The notes under the pieces are model-generated. The model was not told the DNA's origin, searched no databases, and saw nothing but the letters and a program-made list of their open reading frames with translations. From positions 6,634,001 through 6,698,000 of the forward strand of contig NC_064213.1 of the NCBI RefSeq assembly GCF_023101765.2: DNA of 64,000 bases, given 5' to 3'. Within the stretch, counting starts at the first letter, position 1, and every line of letters starts with the position of its first letter. Source of the stretch: Spodoptera frugiperda (lineage: Eukaryota; Arthropoda; Insecta; Lepidoptera; Noctuidae). The translations under genes and the position numbers were made by a program. Shown piece by piece: positions 23,189 through 36,416 of the stretch.

Positions 23189-26100
23189 CTTCGTGTCTCT
23201 AGAAAGAAATTAGTGGCTATCTAATTTACTTCGATTCGATCACTAATAAAATCTCTTCTTTTCTTTACTGACCGAAAGTTATTTCTCAAAGAAGTCCTAA
23301 TCATTTTTTTTTGTAAAGGCACTGTAGTATAGTTAGGTATCGTTTTGTATTATTGTTAGAAATATTATGTAAACTACTGGTAAACTTAAATAGCCCTTTT
23401 TACTACTGTCAATATTCTCAGCAGCTTTTAGGCCTTATCGTATCTTTAGGAGATAAAGCTCTGATTATATGACTGTCATTTCAAAGAGCAAAATTACAGT
23501 AATCTTATCAACAGCAGTGATAGAAAATTACATAGTAACACCAGATGATTTTCATGTTTTACATAATATCTATGTACGAGTAAGTACAAATATTTTCTCT
23601 CTCTAATGAAATGTTTGAATTTTCTTTTTACATATTAAAGGTATAATAAAAATGCGTCATTTTTATTGTGAAAAGTTCACGTTAAGCAGGAGTAAACTAG
23701 GTATATACATCAAGACAATAAAATAACTAGGTAATATCACATACAATAGAAAAACAAAGATCGTATTTACTAGTTATTTAGACAAAAGGTTTTAGATCCA
23801 GAAATATTGTAACACTAATTGTAATTGTCGTTTTTATTACTCGATTATTTATCAAGTATTTTCCTATACCACATAAAGAAAATAGAACTAACAGAACTAT
23901 AAAATAATAAATTAGATAACTTACCATCGTCGCAACGCAGTGTATTTACGAATTAACAGCACTTCCAATAATAATACCAATTTCACACTATCTCACTACA
24001 TTTTCAATGGATTAACACACTAGCTACCTTAATTAAAAACAGTTTTACGTAATTTTTAATCCTCTGACGTAGATTTTTGTATTTTCCTCTGTATTTTAGC
24101 TGTGTGTACCGGTAAATAAGGTCGTGTTTTCATGTTTATGCGACAAACGCGAGCAGGGTAGCAATACACCGTTCCTTTGTTGTCTCACTCGCGATCGATA
24201 CGGGATATCGGTTGGGGTGACCATTCTCGTGGAAAATGTTAACCGCGCACTTTATAAACTCACCCTGTGTACATATTTTTACTTTGTCATACAGGCTTTA
24301 TGCACCTTTTAGTTTTTAGGTCCTACGTGATCATTAGTCTCTCAAAATGAAAATTTTAATACTTAAAATGGCAATACTAAACATTATCTTCACGCTTAGA
24401 TAGACCTGACCCGACCTTAGGCAGATCTAAGATTTCTACGTTGTATGGTTTTAAATCGAAATTACTCTATAAATTCACATGACATATCCGTATATAAGTA
24501 AGTATATTCGTAAGTATATTCAATCATTTTAAGCATTAATATAATGCTTAAAATGATTGAATATACAATCATTTTAAGCATTAATAATACTTCCGATGAA
24601 GGATACAGAAAAAATTAAGGCATCGGCCTTGTAGATGTAAAAAGAGAATATAGGTAAGGTATAAGGTATAAGTGTGGGAGAGCCATGCTTCGGCACGAAT
24701 GGGCCGGCTCGATCAGAGTGATACCACGGCCTCACAGAAAACCGACATGAAACAACGCTTGTGTTGTGTTTCGTAAAGGTCTTCAACGCTTTTGTAAAGC
24801 ATCAGGTGATCGGTCTGCTCGTTTACCTACCGGCTTAAAAAATACAAACAACTTGTGTTGCTGTATTTGAAGTCAATAAACAAGATATTACTTCCGCCAT
24901 TCAGATGGCACAGTGTCCAGTATTGTGTGGTCACTCTACGCTTGCCTAATGCCTTCTAATTTCCTAAGGCTTCTCTCTAAACGGTCTACTTGACGTGTAA
25001 ACCTTGTCTAATAATTCGTTCTCAGCAGATATAAGTATCTACTTACTACTTACGTATATGTATGTTTCAGCTACAGTTACGAAATATAGGTAACTAGGTA
25101 GCTAGCTAGTATTGTTTTGAAACCTAGAACTAGGTATATCTCAGGTGTTTGACATATTTAAACGGTTAGATATTAATAAAGTGTTTGTTTCAAGATTGAA
25201 CCTGAGGTGTGTGGGATAGTCTTTATCACACATTCAACCTGAATTTAACTAAAGTACTTAATGATGTTTTTATGGTATCAGCTGGTAAACGCGCATGACC
25301 CATCGCCTTTACCGGGCTTTTGGGGTAAGGAATTTAATGGTTGTTGGGGCTATTGGGGATTGGCAAGGGGGATAATTAGGCTTCTGGATGGTTACTTATC
25401 CTTAGTAATAGTTTTCGATACAAAATCGTTACTAAGAATTAGTTTAAGTAATCATTCAATGTCTTGGGGAAGTAAGTAGGCTAAACTGTGTCATGTAACA
25501 AGGCACGTATACGCAGATGAGCAACGCAACACTCATGCCAATAAAAGAACAAAAAATCTTCTTTAGTCACGATCGCAGTTCCTAATAACACGCATACATG
25601 ATACATTTACATAATTAATGCATCACTAAGCAAACTGACGTGGCAAGGAAGGGTTCAATTAAAGTTTATTGTTCAAGAACCTAGTTGAGCTCTCGAAAAA
25701 TCTGACTTGACTCGTAGTATAGGAATTGATGACGTAATCTAATTATGATACGCTGACACCTGACTCAAATGTTCCCCGTTGCAGTTCACGGAAGAATTTA
25801 CTCGCGTACCGTACTCATGATCGAGTTTCAGACAAACAATTTAATTGTTGCTTGTTAGCGGATAAAATTTTGTCGTTTGGAAAGTTCCTGCTTATATGGG
25901 GTGTAATTAATGAATCATGTTGTTTAGTCATGTTTTAGCAGACTGTGTAATTAGTTGCCTACCTAGTTTATTAATTTGTATGGTTGCTAGAAATACATTG
26001 CAATTTTTACCCTATACGCTAGAAAAGGACAAAAATCACGACACAGGCGAAGCCGCGGGCAAACTAGCTTCTATATCCCCTAAAAAGTTTGGGATATGAT

Positions 26101-26484
26101 GTTATGTTACGTCTATGTTCTATTTCAGACTATAATCTATCCCTATTCCAAATTTTATCCCGATCCCTTGAGCTATTTTGACTTGATGGACTGACAAACA
26201 TATTCACAAACTTTCACATTAATAACATTCGTTTATTTTTAGACAGACTACTTCGTTAGTCGGTTGGGCGCAAGTGTGATACATAAACAGTTAGGGCAAT
26301 AAAATACACAATTCATATTAACTTTCACTGTTTATTTTTAAACACAAATAATTGTTGATGTTGTGCAGACAAGGCCATGCTTAATTTGAGTGTGCGAGAT
26401 AAAATTGTATTCCCTACATTTCTTTAGAGGTAAATTACGCAAGTAACATAATATAACATCAATATTCATTTTTATATTATTATA
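23189..26484. other. 5' region of the CAT-like gene and repeat-rich spacer
   Basis: A splice donor (CGACGATG|GTAAGT on minus, exon edge 23925) marks a probable non-coding first exon of the CAT-like gene. Its own ATG runs into a stop after six codons and so cannot be the start. Beyond that lie a 51 bp palindrome (24515-24565) and interspersed repeats at 24665-24838, 25262-25466 and 26030-26230. No coding gene seen. Confidence 0.5.
24515..24590. repeat. 51 bp palindrome with a third copy of the arm
   Basis: Arms of 23 bases (24515-24537 and 24543-24565) pair exactly around AATAT; the left arm begins TATATTCAATCATTTTAAGC. From 24566 the arm sequence CAATCATTTTAAGCATTAAT is repeated directly. 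Confidence 0.8.
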
Positions 26485-29400
26485 TTATCGTATTCGTTCC
26501 TCTACTTTAGACGTATCTTTGTCTCCAGCCTTCCCATTATAAGTCCAGCCCCAATTCGGAACAAAGTTATTATCCTGAAGGCGTCGCAGACCAAACCTTC
26601 GATGCCAGGGGTCGTCATCTCGTTGCGTGTAAATGTCGCAGAATGGTCGGATAAGCAATATGTAGAACAGTTCCACGAAGCTAAGAATGCTGGCTCCAAG
26701 GAATAAACCACCAGTACCGCCTGTTGATACTGGAAACAATTAAAAATGTCAACCTTACGAGTACTATCTAGTACTAATTTATACTACGTAAGCAACTCCT
26801 CTAAGCATTTGTGGTCGTTGGTTGGTCATAACAGGTAAAAGGGATCACAAGGGTTTTACCACTACATATATTAGACAAGAACTTTGTTCTTGTGTATTTG
26901 TGTACGGTGCAATCTTATCACCTATTACATGGTACTTACCTATAATTTAAGTGGTGAAAAATTGAACAAAAGGGTTTAATACGTACAGTACAACTCTTAA
27001 CCTAAATTGCTTGCATTTATATATTTTTTTCTATTGCGTCTTCCTCACCTACTAAATCCAAGACCCCACGGACCACGTTCCTCCTGTACCGTTCGCTGGG
27101 TAGAACTGCCAGTTCAATCTGAACGCTCGCGTAACTGTCCGTGGTGACGAACTTGAAATCCTTCGTGATGGAAATCTCCGCCTCCGTGCAGGACGGGAGA
27201 CAGTTGCAGGATAAACCAGGACGAGATGACCAGCTGGCTTTTAGAACCTAGATTTAAAAAAGATAGTCTATCATGTAACAAAAGAGATCATTCTAAAACT
27301 GGCATAGTTATACAATGTAACACCTCACCGAAAGTTCATGGACGTGACTGTTCAAACAGATGATACCGCTCACGTTACACCGCAAATGTTCTGGAACATT
27401 CGGCATGAAGTAATTCGTACAGTTACAAAGCTTTAGCTGAGCGTCTTTCCTACACTGCACGGTACAAGCAGTGTACGAATAGTGATGGTACACTTGCAAA
27501 AAGTTCTCATCTGTATAGCGACATTTCCTCTTCTCCGGCGATATCAATCTAGCCCCAGCGTCATTTTCTATGTTACGTATGGTTATATAACGCCTACAAA
27601 AGATGATTAAAATTAACTTTATTAGGTACAGTCTCTGCCATATTCCTTGGACTCAATTTCTTAAGTGTCTCCTAATTCGACGAACTCGTTAGATAGCTAT
27701 CGTTTTACGTGAACGACAGTCGTGTACCTAGACATGCCATTGCCAGGCAAACTGGAACAAAGGGATGTGATTATGTCATTATTGTCTTTTTTCATATTGA
27801 TGGTCACGCCTACACGCAATGCACGCACGACGTGACTACAATATTTGTATACTCCTACAATCAGGGGTATCTATATCATGTAGGTAATAATACCCTATAG
27901 CGCCCTACATATATTAATAAAATCCCCTCACACGCGATCCAGACTGTAACACTAAAAGCCTCAGTTCCCAGCACCCACTGGATTACATGTTAAGATGCCT
28001 TTACACATTATTATAAAAAAGACAATTACAAACTTTACTGTCTTGATCTACGTCAGTAGTAACGAATCATCCTTACTTATGAAATATCTCTTGTCCAACT
28101 GTGAGAACATCTGAACCTATAGTAGTAAGTGTGGGCACCTCTTCCTCATTCAGAATGTAAATGTTTGCTGTCACCATCACGTCGAATCTGATAGCTCCTG
28201 GACCTGTTGTGCGGTTACTCGTCATATCTAGTTTAGGGGCATTCTTCTCTCTGAAAGAAAAACATAAACATAAATTGGGTGTAAAATAATCATAGAAGAA
28301 ACAAATAGAGGCATTACTTACAATCACTTCAAGGTAGTTAATGCTTTAGTTAATAGGGACGAACATTCACGTTCACTTGGATATAATTCCAATCGCGGAA
28401 GATAAATTGATTACGTAAGAGATTACGCAGTTACCTTCAACACATCAGCTAGTATCGATCGACACTTTCCCTTACCTTCCCTGTAGAGTATTAATAGCAT
28501 AACAAGTTCCGAGCTCCGTGTCCATCGGTCTGAAGTACTCACAGCATTCGAAAGGCTCCCCATTCCATGAGCAGTTTGCTAATGTCTCTTCACAGGTGCT
28601 CCTCACCTAAAGAAGAAACTGAAGATTTATAAGACGAGTATCTTGATCTACGTCATAATGATCTGCAGTGAGAATGACAGACGTCTGAAGATTTATTGAA
28701 TAGCTAATCATAAAAGCGGATACATTTCTACTGCCCAATGTACTGTTGTTGTAACTAGCCTTTAAGTACCCCGTACGAGCTCATTATGTAAAACTTTAGC
28801 TTAAATGTGTGTAAAGAAACAAATTCTACACCCTGTAGCCTTATGCAGTCATGTTTAGACACCACTGGTATTATCCTAGTTACGTCCCTGACTATATCCC
28901 TTGGTTGACCCGAGAAGGAGTGTCAGATTCATACTGACTAAAAACCACCCTGCATTGGGCCGGAGCCCCGGTAATCTCTTAAATTGTCCGCAGCTTCGGG
29001 CTATATTCCTATCTAGATTCATAATATGTGTAATATGGTAATTACCAAATTAGCGTAATACGTCAAATTCGTCTGCATACAATCTGGTAAAGGGTCCACC
29101 AAGTTGCAAAACTCCGAAGTATAGTAAGTTATTCCTTTGAAAAAAGCTAGTTCTTTTAACACTTCTTCCATATTGAAATCGTGGTCTTCTCCCCATAGCC
29201 TGTTGTGAGAAAAATGAACATTTAAATTATATTCCTTGAAACATTAGCTTACAAACGTCTTTGTCAAGACGATTACAATAAGTGATACACAAGTTGTTAA
29301 GTTTATAGATTGGAGAAAAGTTCATTTTTGAAAAATCGATCACGTTCAACCAACCTTACATACGTTGAGTGAGCATATAGGTGCACTACTTCTTGGAGAT

Positions 29401-30200
29401 TAATGAATGAATACTTATGCTATTGTGCAATACTTATACAAAACCAAAATTACTTATCAGATATTTCTTCTACACGGTTCGAGTTGTCGTTTTCACAAAC
29501 CACTACTGTTGGGAACTCTGTGTTCCAATCTTTGTAAGTGGTCTCCACCACGAAGGAGATTGGATTGTTCTGGAAAGCATCATACTGGGCTGCAATCAAC
29601 AGGGATGACCCGTACCAAGATAGCGCTACGGCCACCAACCAGAATATTCTAAAAAAATAATCCCAAATAATTTATTTTATTTAAGCTAAGTAGGCAGCTT
29701 TGAACGCCTATAATATGTTGAAATGAAATAAAAATGAAATGAATTTATTTTTTTGTAAATAGGCTACAATAGAGCATTATTACATGTCAAAAATTATTAT
29801 CATTATCTTATATACAAAAAAATCTAGATGAGGTCGGCATTTCCTAACGGACTACTCTAAGAAGAAATGCCGAAACAAACTTAGAGGTCAGAGGTGTTAA
29901 GTCAATCCATCGCACTTTGTGCACTCAGGGATAATAACTAAGTTCACGATCCAAACTGTATCTACCTAGATGCATGTGAAGAAGAACAAGCAAGAAATTC
30001 CATACGTTAAATTAGAATGTCATGAGTATCTTCAAAAAACTTTGATAACTTAGACCGTATTAGTTTAATTACCTTTCCACCCAATGTCTTTGCGTATCAG
30101 CAATGAATCTAAAACCATGAATGGACGTCGTCTCCGGCAAACTCTTTATTCCATTCCACCATATCTCTAAATACCTCCTACAGGATTCATTGGACTTCAT
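26485..30200 (-). CDS. Pickpocket-type DEG/ENaC sodium channel subunit (copy 1)
   Basis: Two-helix plasma-membrane cation channel subunit of the amiloride-sensitive family, used in insects for sensory and epithelial Na+ currents. Eight exons on minus: 30200-30073, 29648-29454, 29199-29046, 28606-28476, 28250-28077, 27593-27329, 27247-27049, 26729-26485. They join to 496 residues. The intracellular HG gating motif is present (TSIHGFRFIAD). TM1 is FWLVAVALSWYGSSLLIAAQ. The extracellular domain carries the family cysteines, including YHHYSYTACTVQCRKDAQLK and GLSCNCLPSCTEAE. TM2 has the selectivity-filter region GGTGGLFLGASILSFVE. The start ATG is the first codon of an N-terminus beginning MKSNESCRRYLEIWW. 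It is closest in layout to the copy at 37.8-45.4 kb. The ligand or stimulus cannot be inferred. Confidence 0.94.
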
Positions 30201-31205
30201 CGTCTCAATAAACGACAATCACTAAACACATTTCGTTCCAAAATATTTATTTTATACAACAACTTACGTGCTCAACAATAACACAGTACATGTAGAAACA
30301 TGTAATAAATAAATAAATAGGTAATACACATGTAAAATTACACCGAGAGCTTAATTTCTAATATAGATTTTAATCAGTATGAGAGCGGCACAGGTGTTCA
30401 AATGTTACGACCATTATACAGATAACTATTATTTTGTGTTGTAATGTCTAATGATGATTGCCCACTACTTGTGTAGTTTGTTGTATGTTTCAGCGTATTA
30501 CATACAAATAACCAATTAAAAGACATCAGGTAAAATTCGCCAAGTCATTTGGTGTACATGTAAGAAAATAAAGATTTATTTCAGTGCAGAGAACTTAGCT
30601 ATTTTGACTAAGTGTATTGTTTTAACGAAGCTATCACTACATAGTATAAAACAAAGTCGCTTTCTCTGTCCCTGTGTCCCTTTGTATATTTAAATCTTTA
30701 AAACTATGCAATGAATTTTGATGCAGTTTTTTTAATAGATAGAGTGATTCAAAAGGAAGATTTTAATGTATAATACATGCATAATATATCACCATTGCAC
30801 CCATGCATGTATATTGCGATATGTTCTTTGGTCTTTATATTTCCTATACTGTTACCTATATTCCCTATTTGTTTTAGTAACTTGTTCTACTCGCCCATAC
30901 ATAGTTGCGGTAAAATGTACACTCGAATGAATGAATTTATTCACAGTTAAATTTCTAGGCTTGATTGGAAATATCTTTCTCGTGTATCAAGTGGAAATTA
31001 TTATCAGCCTACTTTTGAGAACAATATCGACTTGTTAGTTCCATGACAACCTTCGCAACAGACAGGCACGAACGACGCCCTTATCGTTTTTGTTTCCCAA
31101 ACGACGATATCAAACAAACAATTAACTGTCAAAATGTGAAGTTGATTCACCGAATTCTTGAGTACATTTTTAATTAAAAATACATTGTTCGTAAATATTA
31201 TCGCA
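30201..31205. other. Spacer between pickpocket 1 and acylphosphatase
   Basis: Holds the head-to-head 5' flanks of both genes. A reverse copy of the non-LTR-like repeat also found near 8680-8850 and 52600-52770 occupies roughly 30600-30830. One CTGTCAAAATG element lies at 31127, close to the acylphosphatase start. No other gene seen. Confidence 0.5.
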
Positions 31206-31514
31206 ATGGCAGTCGCGACTAAGAAGGCGAGCTATGTAACCACTGATTTCGAAGTTTTCGGGAAAGTGCAAGGCGTGTATTTTAGGAAGCACACGCAAAA
31301 GAAAGCCACGGAGTTGGGTCTTAAGGGATGGGTGATGAACACTGCTCAAGGGACCGTCATAGGGCAAATTCAAGGCCCTCCAGTGGCTGTAGACGATATG
31401 AAGATCTGGTTGCAAAAGGTGGGGAGTCCTAAGTCTCGAATTGAGAAGGCTGCCTTCAAAAACGAGGGCCCGGTTGCTAGCTGCGCTTTCCGAAGCTTTG
31501 ATATTCGACGGTAA
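31206..31514 (+). CDS. Acyp: Acylphosphatase
   Basis: Small cytosolic enzyme that hydrolyses the carboxyl-phosphate bond of acyl phosphates. A single open exon gives 102 residues, the usual size (~98-100). Signature 1 is FGKVQGVYFR (18-27), with catalytic R27. Signature 2 is GWVMNTAQGTV (41-51), with catalytic N45. The C-terminus ends in ...FDIRR, the expected last strand. An upstream in-frame ATG at 31158 would add 16 residues. I prefer 31206 because GCAATGG is a good start context and the length then fits the family. No intron is seen within the coding region. Confidence 0.95.
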   Translation: MAVATKKASYVTTDFEVFGKVQGVYFRKHTQKKATELGLKGWVMNTAQGTVIGQIQGPPVAVDDMKIWLQKVGSPKSRIEKAAFKNEGPVASCAFRSFDIRR

Positions 31515-33032
31515 ACAAAGACTTGAACTTATTGTATGTGCCTTCAATGTATTCGATTAGCATAACATATATTTATTATAAAAACTCATAGCTTTTTTAC
31601 TTCTTTGATGTGATTGGAATTTTATTAAATTTACTTTTTTGCAAAGATGAGTTTGTTTAATTTTTTTTTGGTAATTGAATGTTAACATCTTAATGTTAAG
31701 CTCTGTTTGTACCGATCTTCGGCTACCAAGAGTCTGCAGGTGACGAACAAGGGTAAATTGCCGCCCGACCAGTATCAGACACTCTGTCTGATATTCTCGC
31801 CTCAACCCAGGCGGGAGAAGTCATTTGATAATGTTCTCTCCTCAAAAAAAGGTCTGTTTTGAAATTATTCTCAATACGTATCATCAATATGTATGGTATG
31901 TGCTGCAACGATATATGTAGACAATAATATATATATGTCTCAGTACATATCTAATAGTTACACCTACATATTCTCTTCTCAGTTATCGATATTATACAGC
32001 TTAGCACTTCACGATAAGGGACGGCGGCTGCTTGTGTAAATAGAAAATAATTCAATCACGAGATCTTTGCAGAGCACGCGAACAACAAAAGGCCTGTACA
32101 TCTTATCTTCAGCGAGAATAGAGCATTGTTGTCCCACAACCATGTTCAACGGAGAATCATAGATTTATTATTAGATGCGTAACATTTTTAATTAAAGTTG
32201 TGCCGTGGTGAGATGTTGTTTATTGTTGGTAGACATGCTAAGCTTTAGTAGGAAAATAGTTGCTGTGATTTTTAAGTGTGTGGTAGAAAGTTTAGGTAGA
32301 GAGTTGCAAACAAATAACTCAAACACACGAAAATTTAGTCACAAAACATCTAGTTACTCAATTAAGAAGCATTAACATATTAGAATCTCAACTCTCAATT
32401 ACAATTTGAGAATAGTTCTTACAAAAAGAGTAGATACTTACAAACTATACTTATTATACTCTTTTCTTACAAAATACTTCTTCATCATACGTCGACGACA
32501 ATTTTTTTGTAATGTTTTATAATTTTTGGGATTCACTGATTTCAATACGTCATCAACAAATAATTTAACAATTGTACTTTGTACAACTCCATGTTTTGCC
32601 TTGTGGGCTTTGTAAATGTTTGATTGTAAATGCCTCTTTTTGAATTGAATAAACATTTTTATTTATTTTAAAGATTTAAAAACTTCAACCGTATTTTACT
32701 CGATATCAAAGTTTCAATCAGTAAAAAATCCGACAATGTACCCACTTCAAGCGAGTTTCTGACTCGTACAGACTGACTATAATGGATTAATTAAAGAGTT
32801 AATTCATAATTGCGAGTTCCTATGTCATATGTGGATTGTATTTAGCATTCCTGTGTCTGGCCGCTCTTCGGGAAGAAAGTGAGTAGGCGGCCATAGTCTA
32901 TAAATGCTGGATTCACAGCTATCCAGACATTTCTCATAATACCTGAGCGCTAACTGGACGTAAACGGGAGTACGGGAGCATTTCGCGCCAATTTATTGCA
33001 CTCGTTACCACAGATAAAGTTTGCCATTGTCT
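31515..33032. other. Spacer upstream of the small peptide gene
   Basis: Acylphosphatase 3' UTR, then a short dispersed repeat at about 31720-31850 (TCTCGCCTCAACCCAGGCGG). AT-rich sequence follows up to the TATA box at 32899. An open frame on minus at 32438-32656 is lysine-rich and not convincing as a gene. Confidence 0.45.
32899..32904 (+). promoter_or_regulatory. TATA box of the peptide gene
   Basis: TATAAA in the context GTCTATAAATGC, about 130 bases before the ATG at 33033. This predicts a start site near 32930. A focused TATA promoter fits a tissue-specific secreted peptide gene. Confidence 0.55.
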
Positions 33033-34411
33033 ATGAACATGAAGTTGTATTATGTGTGTTTTATTTTTGGCATGATTTTGTGTTCCATCGCCATGTGTGA
33101 GGCGTATCCGTTCCGAGGGGGGAATATTGATTATGTGAGTATTTTTTTATTATGTTTGTTGTATTTAATACTGTTTGGGTTTAAGTGTTGAAAAATATAC
33201 TAGGACAAATCTTTTTACGGAACTTGTTTAAGACGAATAACGCAACTTCAGCCAAAGTTTTATTAAACTTTACGTAGTTTCTATACTTTTCGTTAATATG
33301 CTCTTTATGTGAGTACACTATAATAAATATGTAGTTGTTTAAAACTACAAGTGATTTACTAAATTGTTGAAATAAACAGATGCATTATTTTCACTTACAT
33401 AAATAAATATATGCGAAACTAGTGATGTAATGTAAACAAGTAATTGCAACTTTATTAAAAGAAAAATATATTTCTAGACGACCTAATTTATTTTTCTTGT
33501 TCACGATTATGGAACTTAAAATCGTCATTTTATTTTGCTAATACTTACTAAAATGTATAGATAAATAGGTGTCCAAGTTATCTACGACATCATTTGAAAT
33601 TAATTAAAAATAATGTTTGTGCGGTCTACATCATGAAACTTATAGTTTCGTAGCACACTGCTACGTAAAACATAGAGGACATGAAAATTCGTAGCACTCG
33701 CTACGAGAAAAGTTCGTAATCGATATTTTTTCTTTCACTCCATATATCATTTACTCGTATTTTAGGAAAATTGAATCGAATCGTTTTATTTTTGATTTCA
33801 AAAGTCATTGGTTGACGATATACTTTGACTAACATTGAAGTACCTTGAACTTATTCAATGAAATTGGTTCTTAAAAACTTGATACAAATATTTGTGTACA
33901 ATAAAAACTAACAGCACACAATAGGGATAGGGATGACGCCGGGCTATGAAAATTAATAATCAATTTAGTCCAGTCTAGTCTAGTTAGGTAATGAAATGTT
34001 ATTATTTTGCCGTATAAGATAACAATACTTAGAATAAAAGGAATCAAAGTTTAGGAGTGGGAGCAAATACGTCATTTCTGTGTATAAAATGTGACATCAC
34101 ATGGTATTTCAAATCAATATATCTTAAAAAGTATTTGTTTCCGTAAGATAATAAAACATACGTGTCTAATGTTTTAAAATAATCTACAAGACGGACATTA
34201 AAATAAAAATTAGTCATCTACCCTATTCCAAAACCTACCAGCTCAGCCTCGTAATTGGAAACCACGAAGCACAAAATTAACGAACCGTCCTATATTTTAG
34301 ATGGAAGCACTTCGTCGGATGCAGCAGATTCCACAATGGCACTGCATGAGGTACAGAAAGTTCCAGCTGCACGGCCATTGCAGTCGTTGGCTGCTGATGC
34401 GACGGACCTGA
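33033..34411 (+). CDS. Predicted small secreted basic peptide precursor
   Basis: Not recognised. Two exons, 33033-33134 and 34301-34411, join in phase 0 across a GTGAGT..TTTTAG intron to a 70-residue protein. Residues ~1-24 are a clear signal peptide (KLYYVCFIFGMILCSIAM). The remainder begins YPFRGGNIDYMEALRRMQQI and ends with a basic part holding two cysteines 12 apart (WHCMRYRKFQLHGHCSRW), then LLMRRT. A TATA box lies 130 bases upstream, and AATAAA is found at 34733. There is no C-terminal amidation glycine. It could be a neuropeptide, growth factor or antimicrobial-like peptide. The second exon is supported only by splice logic and an open frame, so the C-terminal half is less certain than the signal peptide exon. 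Confidence 0.5.
33649..33705. repeat. Two similar short hairpins in the peptide-gene intron
   Basis: CGTAGCACACTGCTACG (33649-33665) and CGTAGCACTCGCTACG (33690-33705) are each self-complementary stems and variants of one sequence, 25 bases apart. They probably belong to a dispersed repeat covering about 33590-33745. Confidence 0.55.
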
Positions 34412-34574
34412 TACCCTGGGACCTCGGCTAGGAACTGGAGATCCAGATAATGAACCAACTGCGAAGTTTGTATACATTTAAAAAACTTACTCAAACATTT
34501 CTATCAAAAATTGTAAAATTACGATCCAAAATGATCTTTAAACTTTGGGTTGTAAAGTCTATATTAGGAGATCT

Positions 34575-34679
34575 GGGGCCTTAGTCTGCTATTACAATTG
34601 TGTCAGAATGGTCGATCACTGATCAGTGCAAGAGGGACGGAGCTATGTAGGTTGTATAGTGTTAGCAGACTAAGGCCCC
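34575..34679. mobile_element. Short MITE, GGGGCCTTAGTCTGCTA ends
   Basis: A 105 bp element with perfect 17 bp inverted ends: GGGGCCTTAGTCTGCTA at 34575-34591 and its complement at 34663-34679. Non-coding. Confidence 0.7.
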
Positions 34680-36416
34680 TGATATTATAATGAAAGATGC
34701 AACTGTTTTGCAAAACTAGCTGTCGACAACATCAATAAATTAGTTAGGTGTGACTGTTGTGTTGTCTATCTTTATGATCTAAAATGATCCTTAAAGCTTA
34801 GGTTATAAAGTCTGTATTTTAAAACCTATGTACCTATGACCTAACCTATGAAATTAAATCTTTTAGTGGGATTATCATAAAGAACTTATCTATTGTGTAA
34901 AGCTGACTATTGCCTTTCGAAATTATTATATTGACTGACTCTAGGGACCTTTCATATCTGACGATGCTCTTATTATTATAGTACTTGCTGATCGGCAAAC
35001 TTTGTACCGCCTCAAACATTTTATTTTCACCTTTTAAGACCAAAATTGGTCTAGCCGTTCTCGAGTTTTAGTGAGACTAACGAACAGCAATTGATTTTTA
35101 TATATAGAGATTTCATTCACGTAGGAGCAGAAGAATTTAGAAGTATTTTATTAGATGCTTTAAAATGTTTATTTTATAAGTTTTCTTTTATCTAGATTAA
35201 TTGTTTTTTTAGGTATTATGTAAGTGTAAGTAGTACAAATCTTCTTATGACTTATTTAATGACATGTTTCATTTATGTTACGTTGTTAATTTGCCATCAA
35301 ATTCGTATTATATGAACAGGAAAAGATTATTATTTATTTGGTAGTTTTGTAAGATTGTTTACAATTATTTATGTAACAAGTTGAATTTATTATATGAGTA
35401 TTATTACTGCATAATATTATTACTCGTTAAATGTATATTACTATTGGAACATTTTATTGACAAGCAATTTTTGTTTCTTTTGTCCTTTCTAATTTAGTTG
35501 AGGCTGCACTAAATGTTTAATTTAGTAATATTTTATAGTTTTGTAATTTGAAAGTTTTAATAATCTCTTTATATACGTTTATTACATGTATGACAACACA
35601 AATTACTGACTATTCAAGATCTTAGAGTCTCTAGACTCTAGTCTTCAGCTCTCTCTAGCAGCCTCTTTTGTTTTGGGATCAAAGTCTAAAGCTGCGCTAG
35701 ATGTTAGTTGAAATATAGACTCTAGCTTTATTTGTATAAGTGCCATAAACCCCTAATAAAAGGAAAGAATGTTCTAGAAATGTTGCAATATACCTGAGTG
35801 TAAACAATATTATTAAGGTTGGGGTCACACAGTAACTATCGAGATTATGACGCTTATGCTGCACCGCTCAAATGCCATTCAACTTTAAGATGATTATATA
35901 TCTCTGTCTCTATTCAAAACCCTTCAACCGAAAGAGACAGAATTAGAATTGAGAAACTAATCGTTCGTTAAAATCATTTATTGTTTTCCAGTAATTATTT
36001 ACCTATTGCAATATTGTTTTAATAATAGGCATTTGTTTCTTTATAAAATGTAATTTGTGGTAGCTGGTAAATGTGGTTATTAAATGTGAGCATTCAATCT
36101 TTGTACAATGGATTCCCGTTCACTTTATGAGGATTGCTTCAGAGATCAAAGTCTGGTTTTAAAGCTAATAATGATTTGACGACATAATTGCATCATCACA
36201 TCGGTTTCGCACCGGTGTGATCCCAACCTAACTCGTATAAGTACTTATAAATCTAACTCATCAGTATTACTATTTAAAAATGGTATTTTAGTAATGTAAA
36301 GTATAATAATTGTAGGTAGTATAGACTTCTGATTCTGTTGTTACTAAAAATAAAACGAATTGTCAATGATATTTGTGTGGTTTTATTTAAACATCTATCG
36401 AAAGCTAGTATATCAA

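Noticed and set aside
23925..23927. ATG at the end of the 5' exon of the CAT-like gene
   Set aside because: After splicing it meets a stop within seven codons, so it is at most a tiny upstream frame. The ATG at 23188 opens the long frame.
31170..31547. 125-codon frame opposite acylphosphatase
   Set aside because: Complementary shadow of an unmistakable acylphosphatase coding exon.
32438..32656. 72-codon lysine-rich frame on the minus strand
   Set aside because: Slightly like the end of a reverse transcriptase frame, but too short, AT-driven in composition and without conserved motifs.
34277..34494. Two minus-strand frames opposite the second exon of the peptide gene
   Set aside because: No signal peptide, splice support or family match. 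The + strand exon joins in phase to a signal-peptide exon, which is better evidence.
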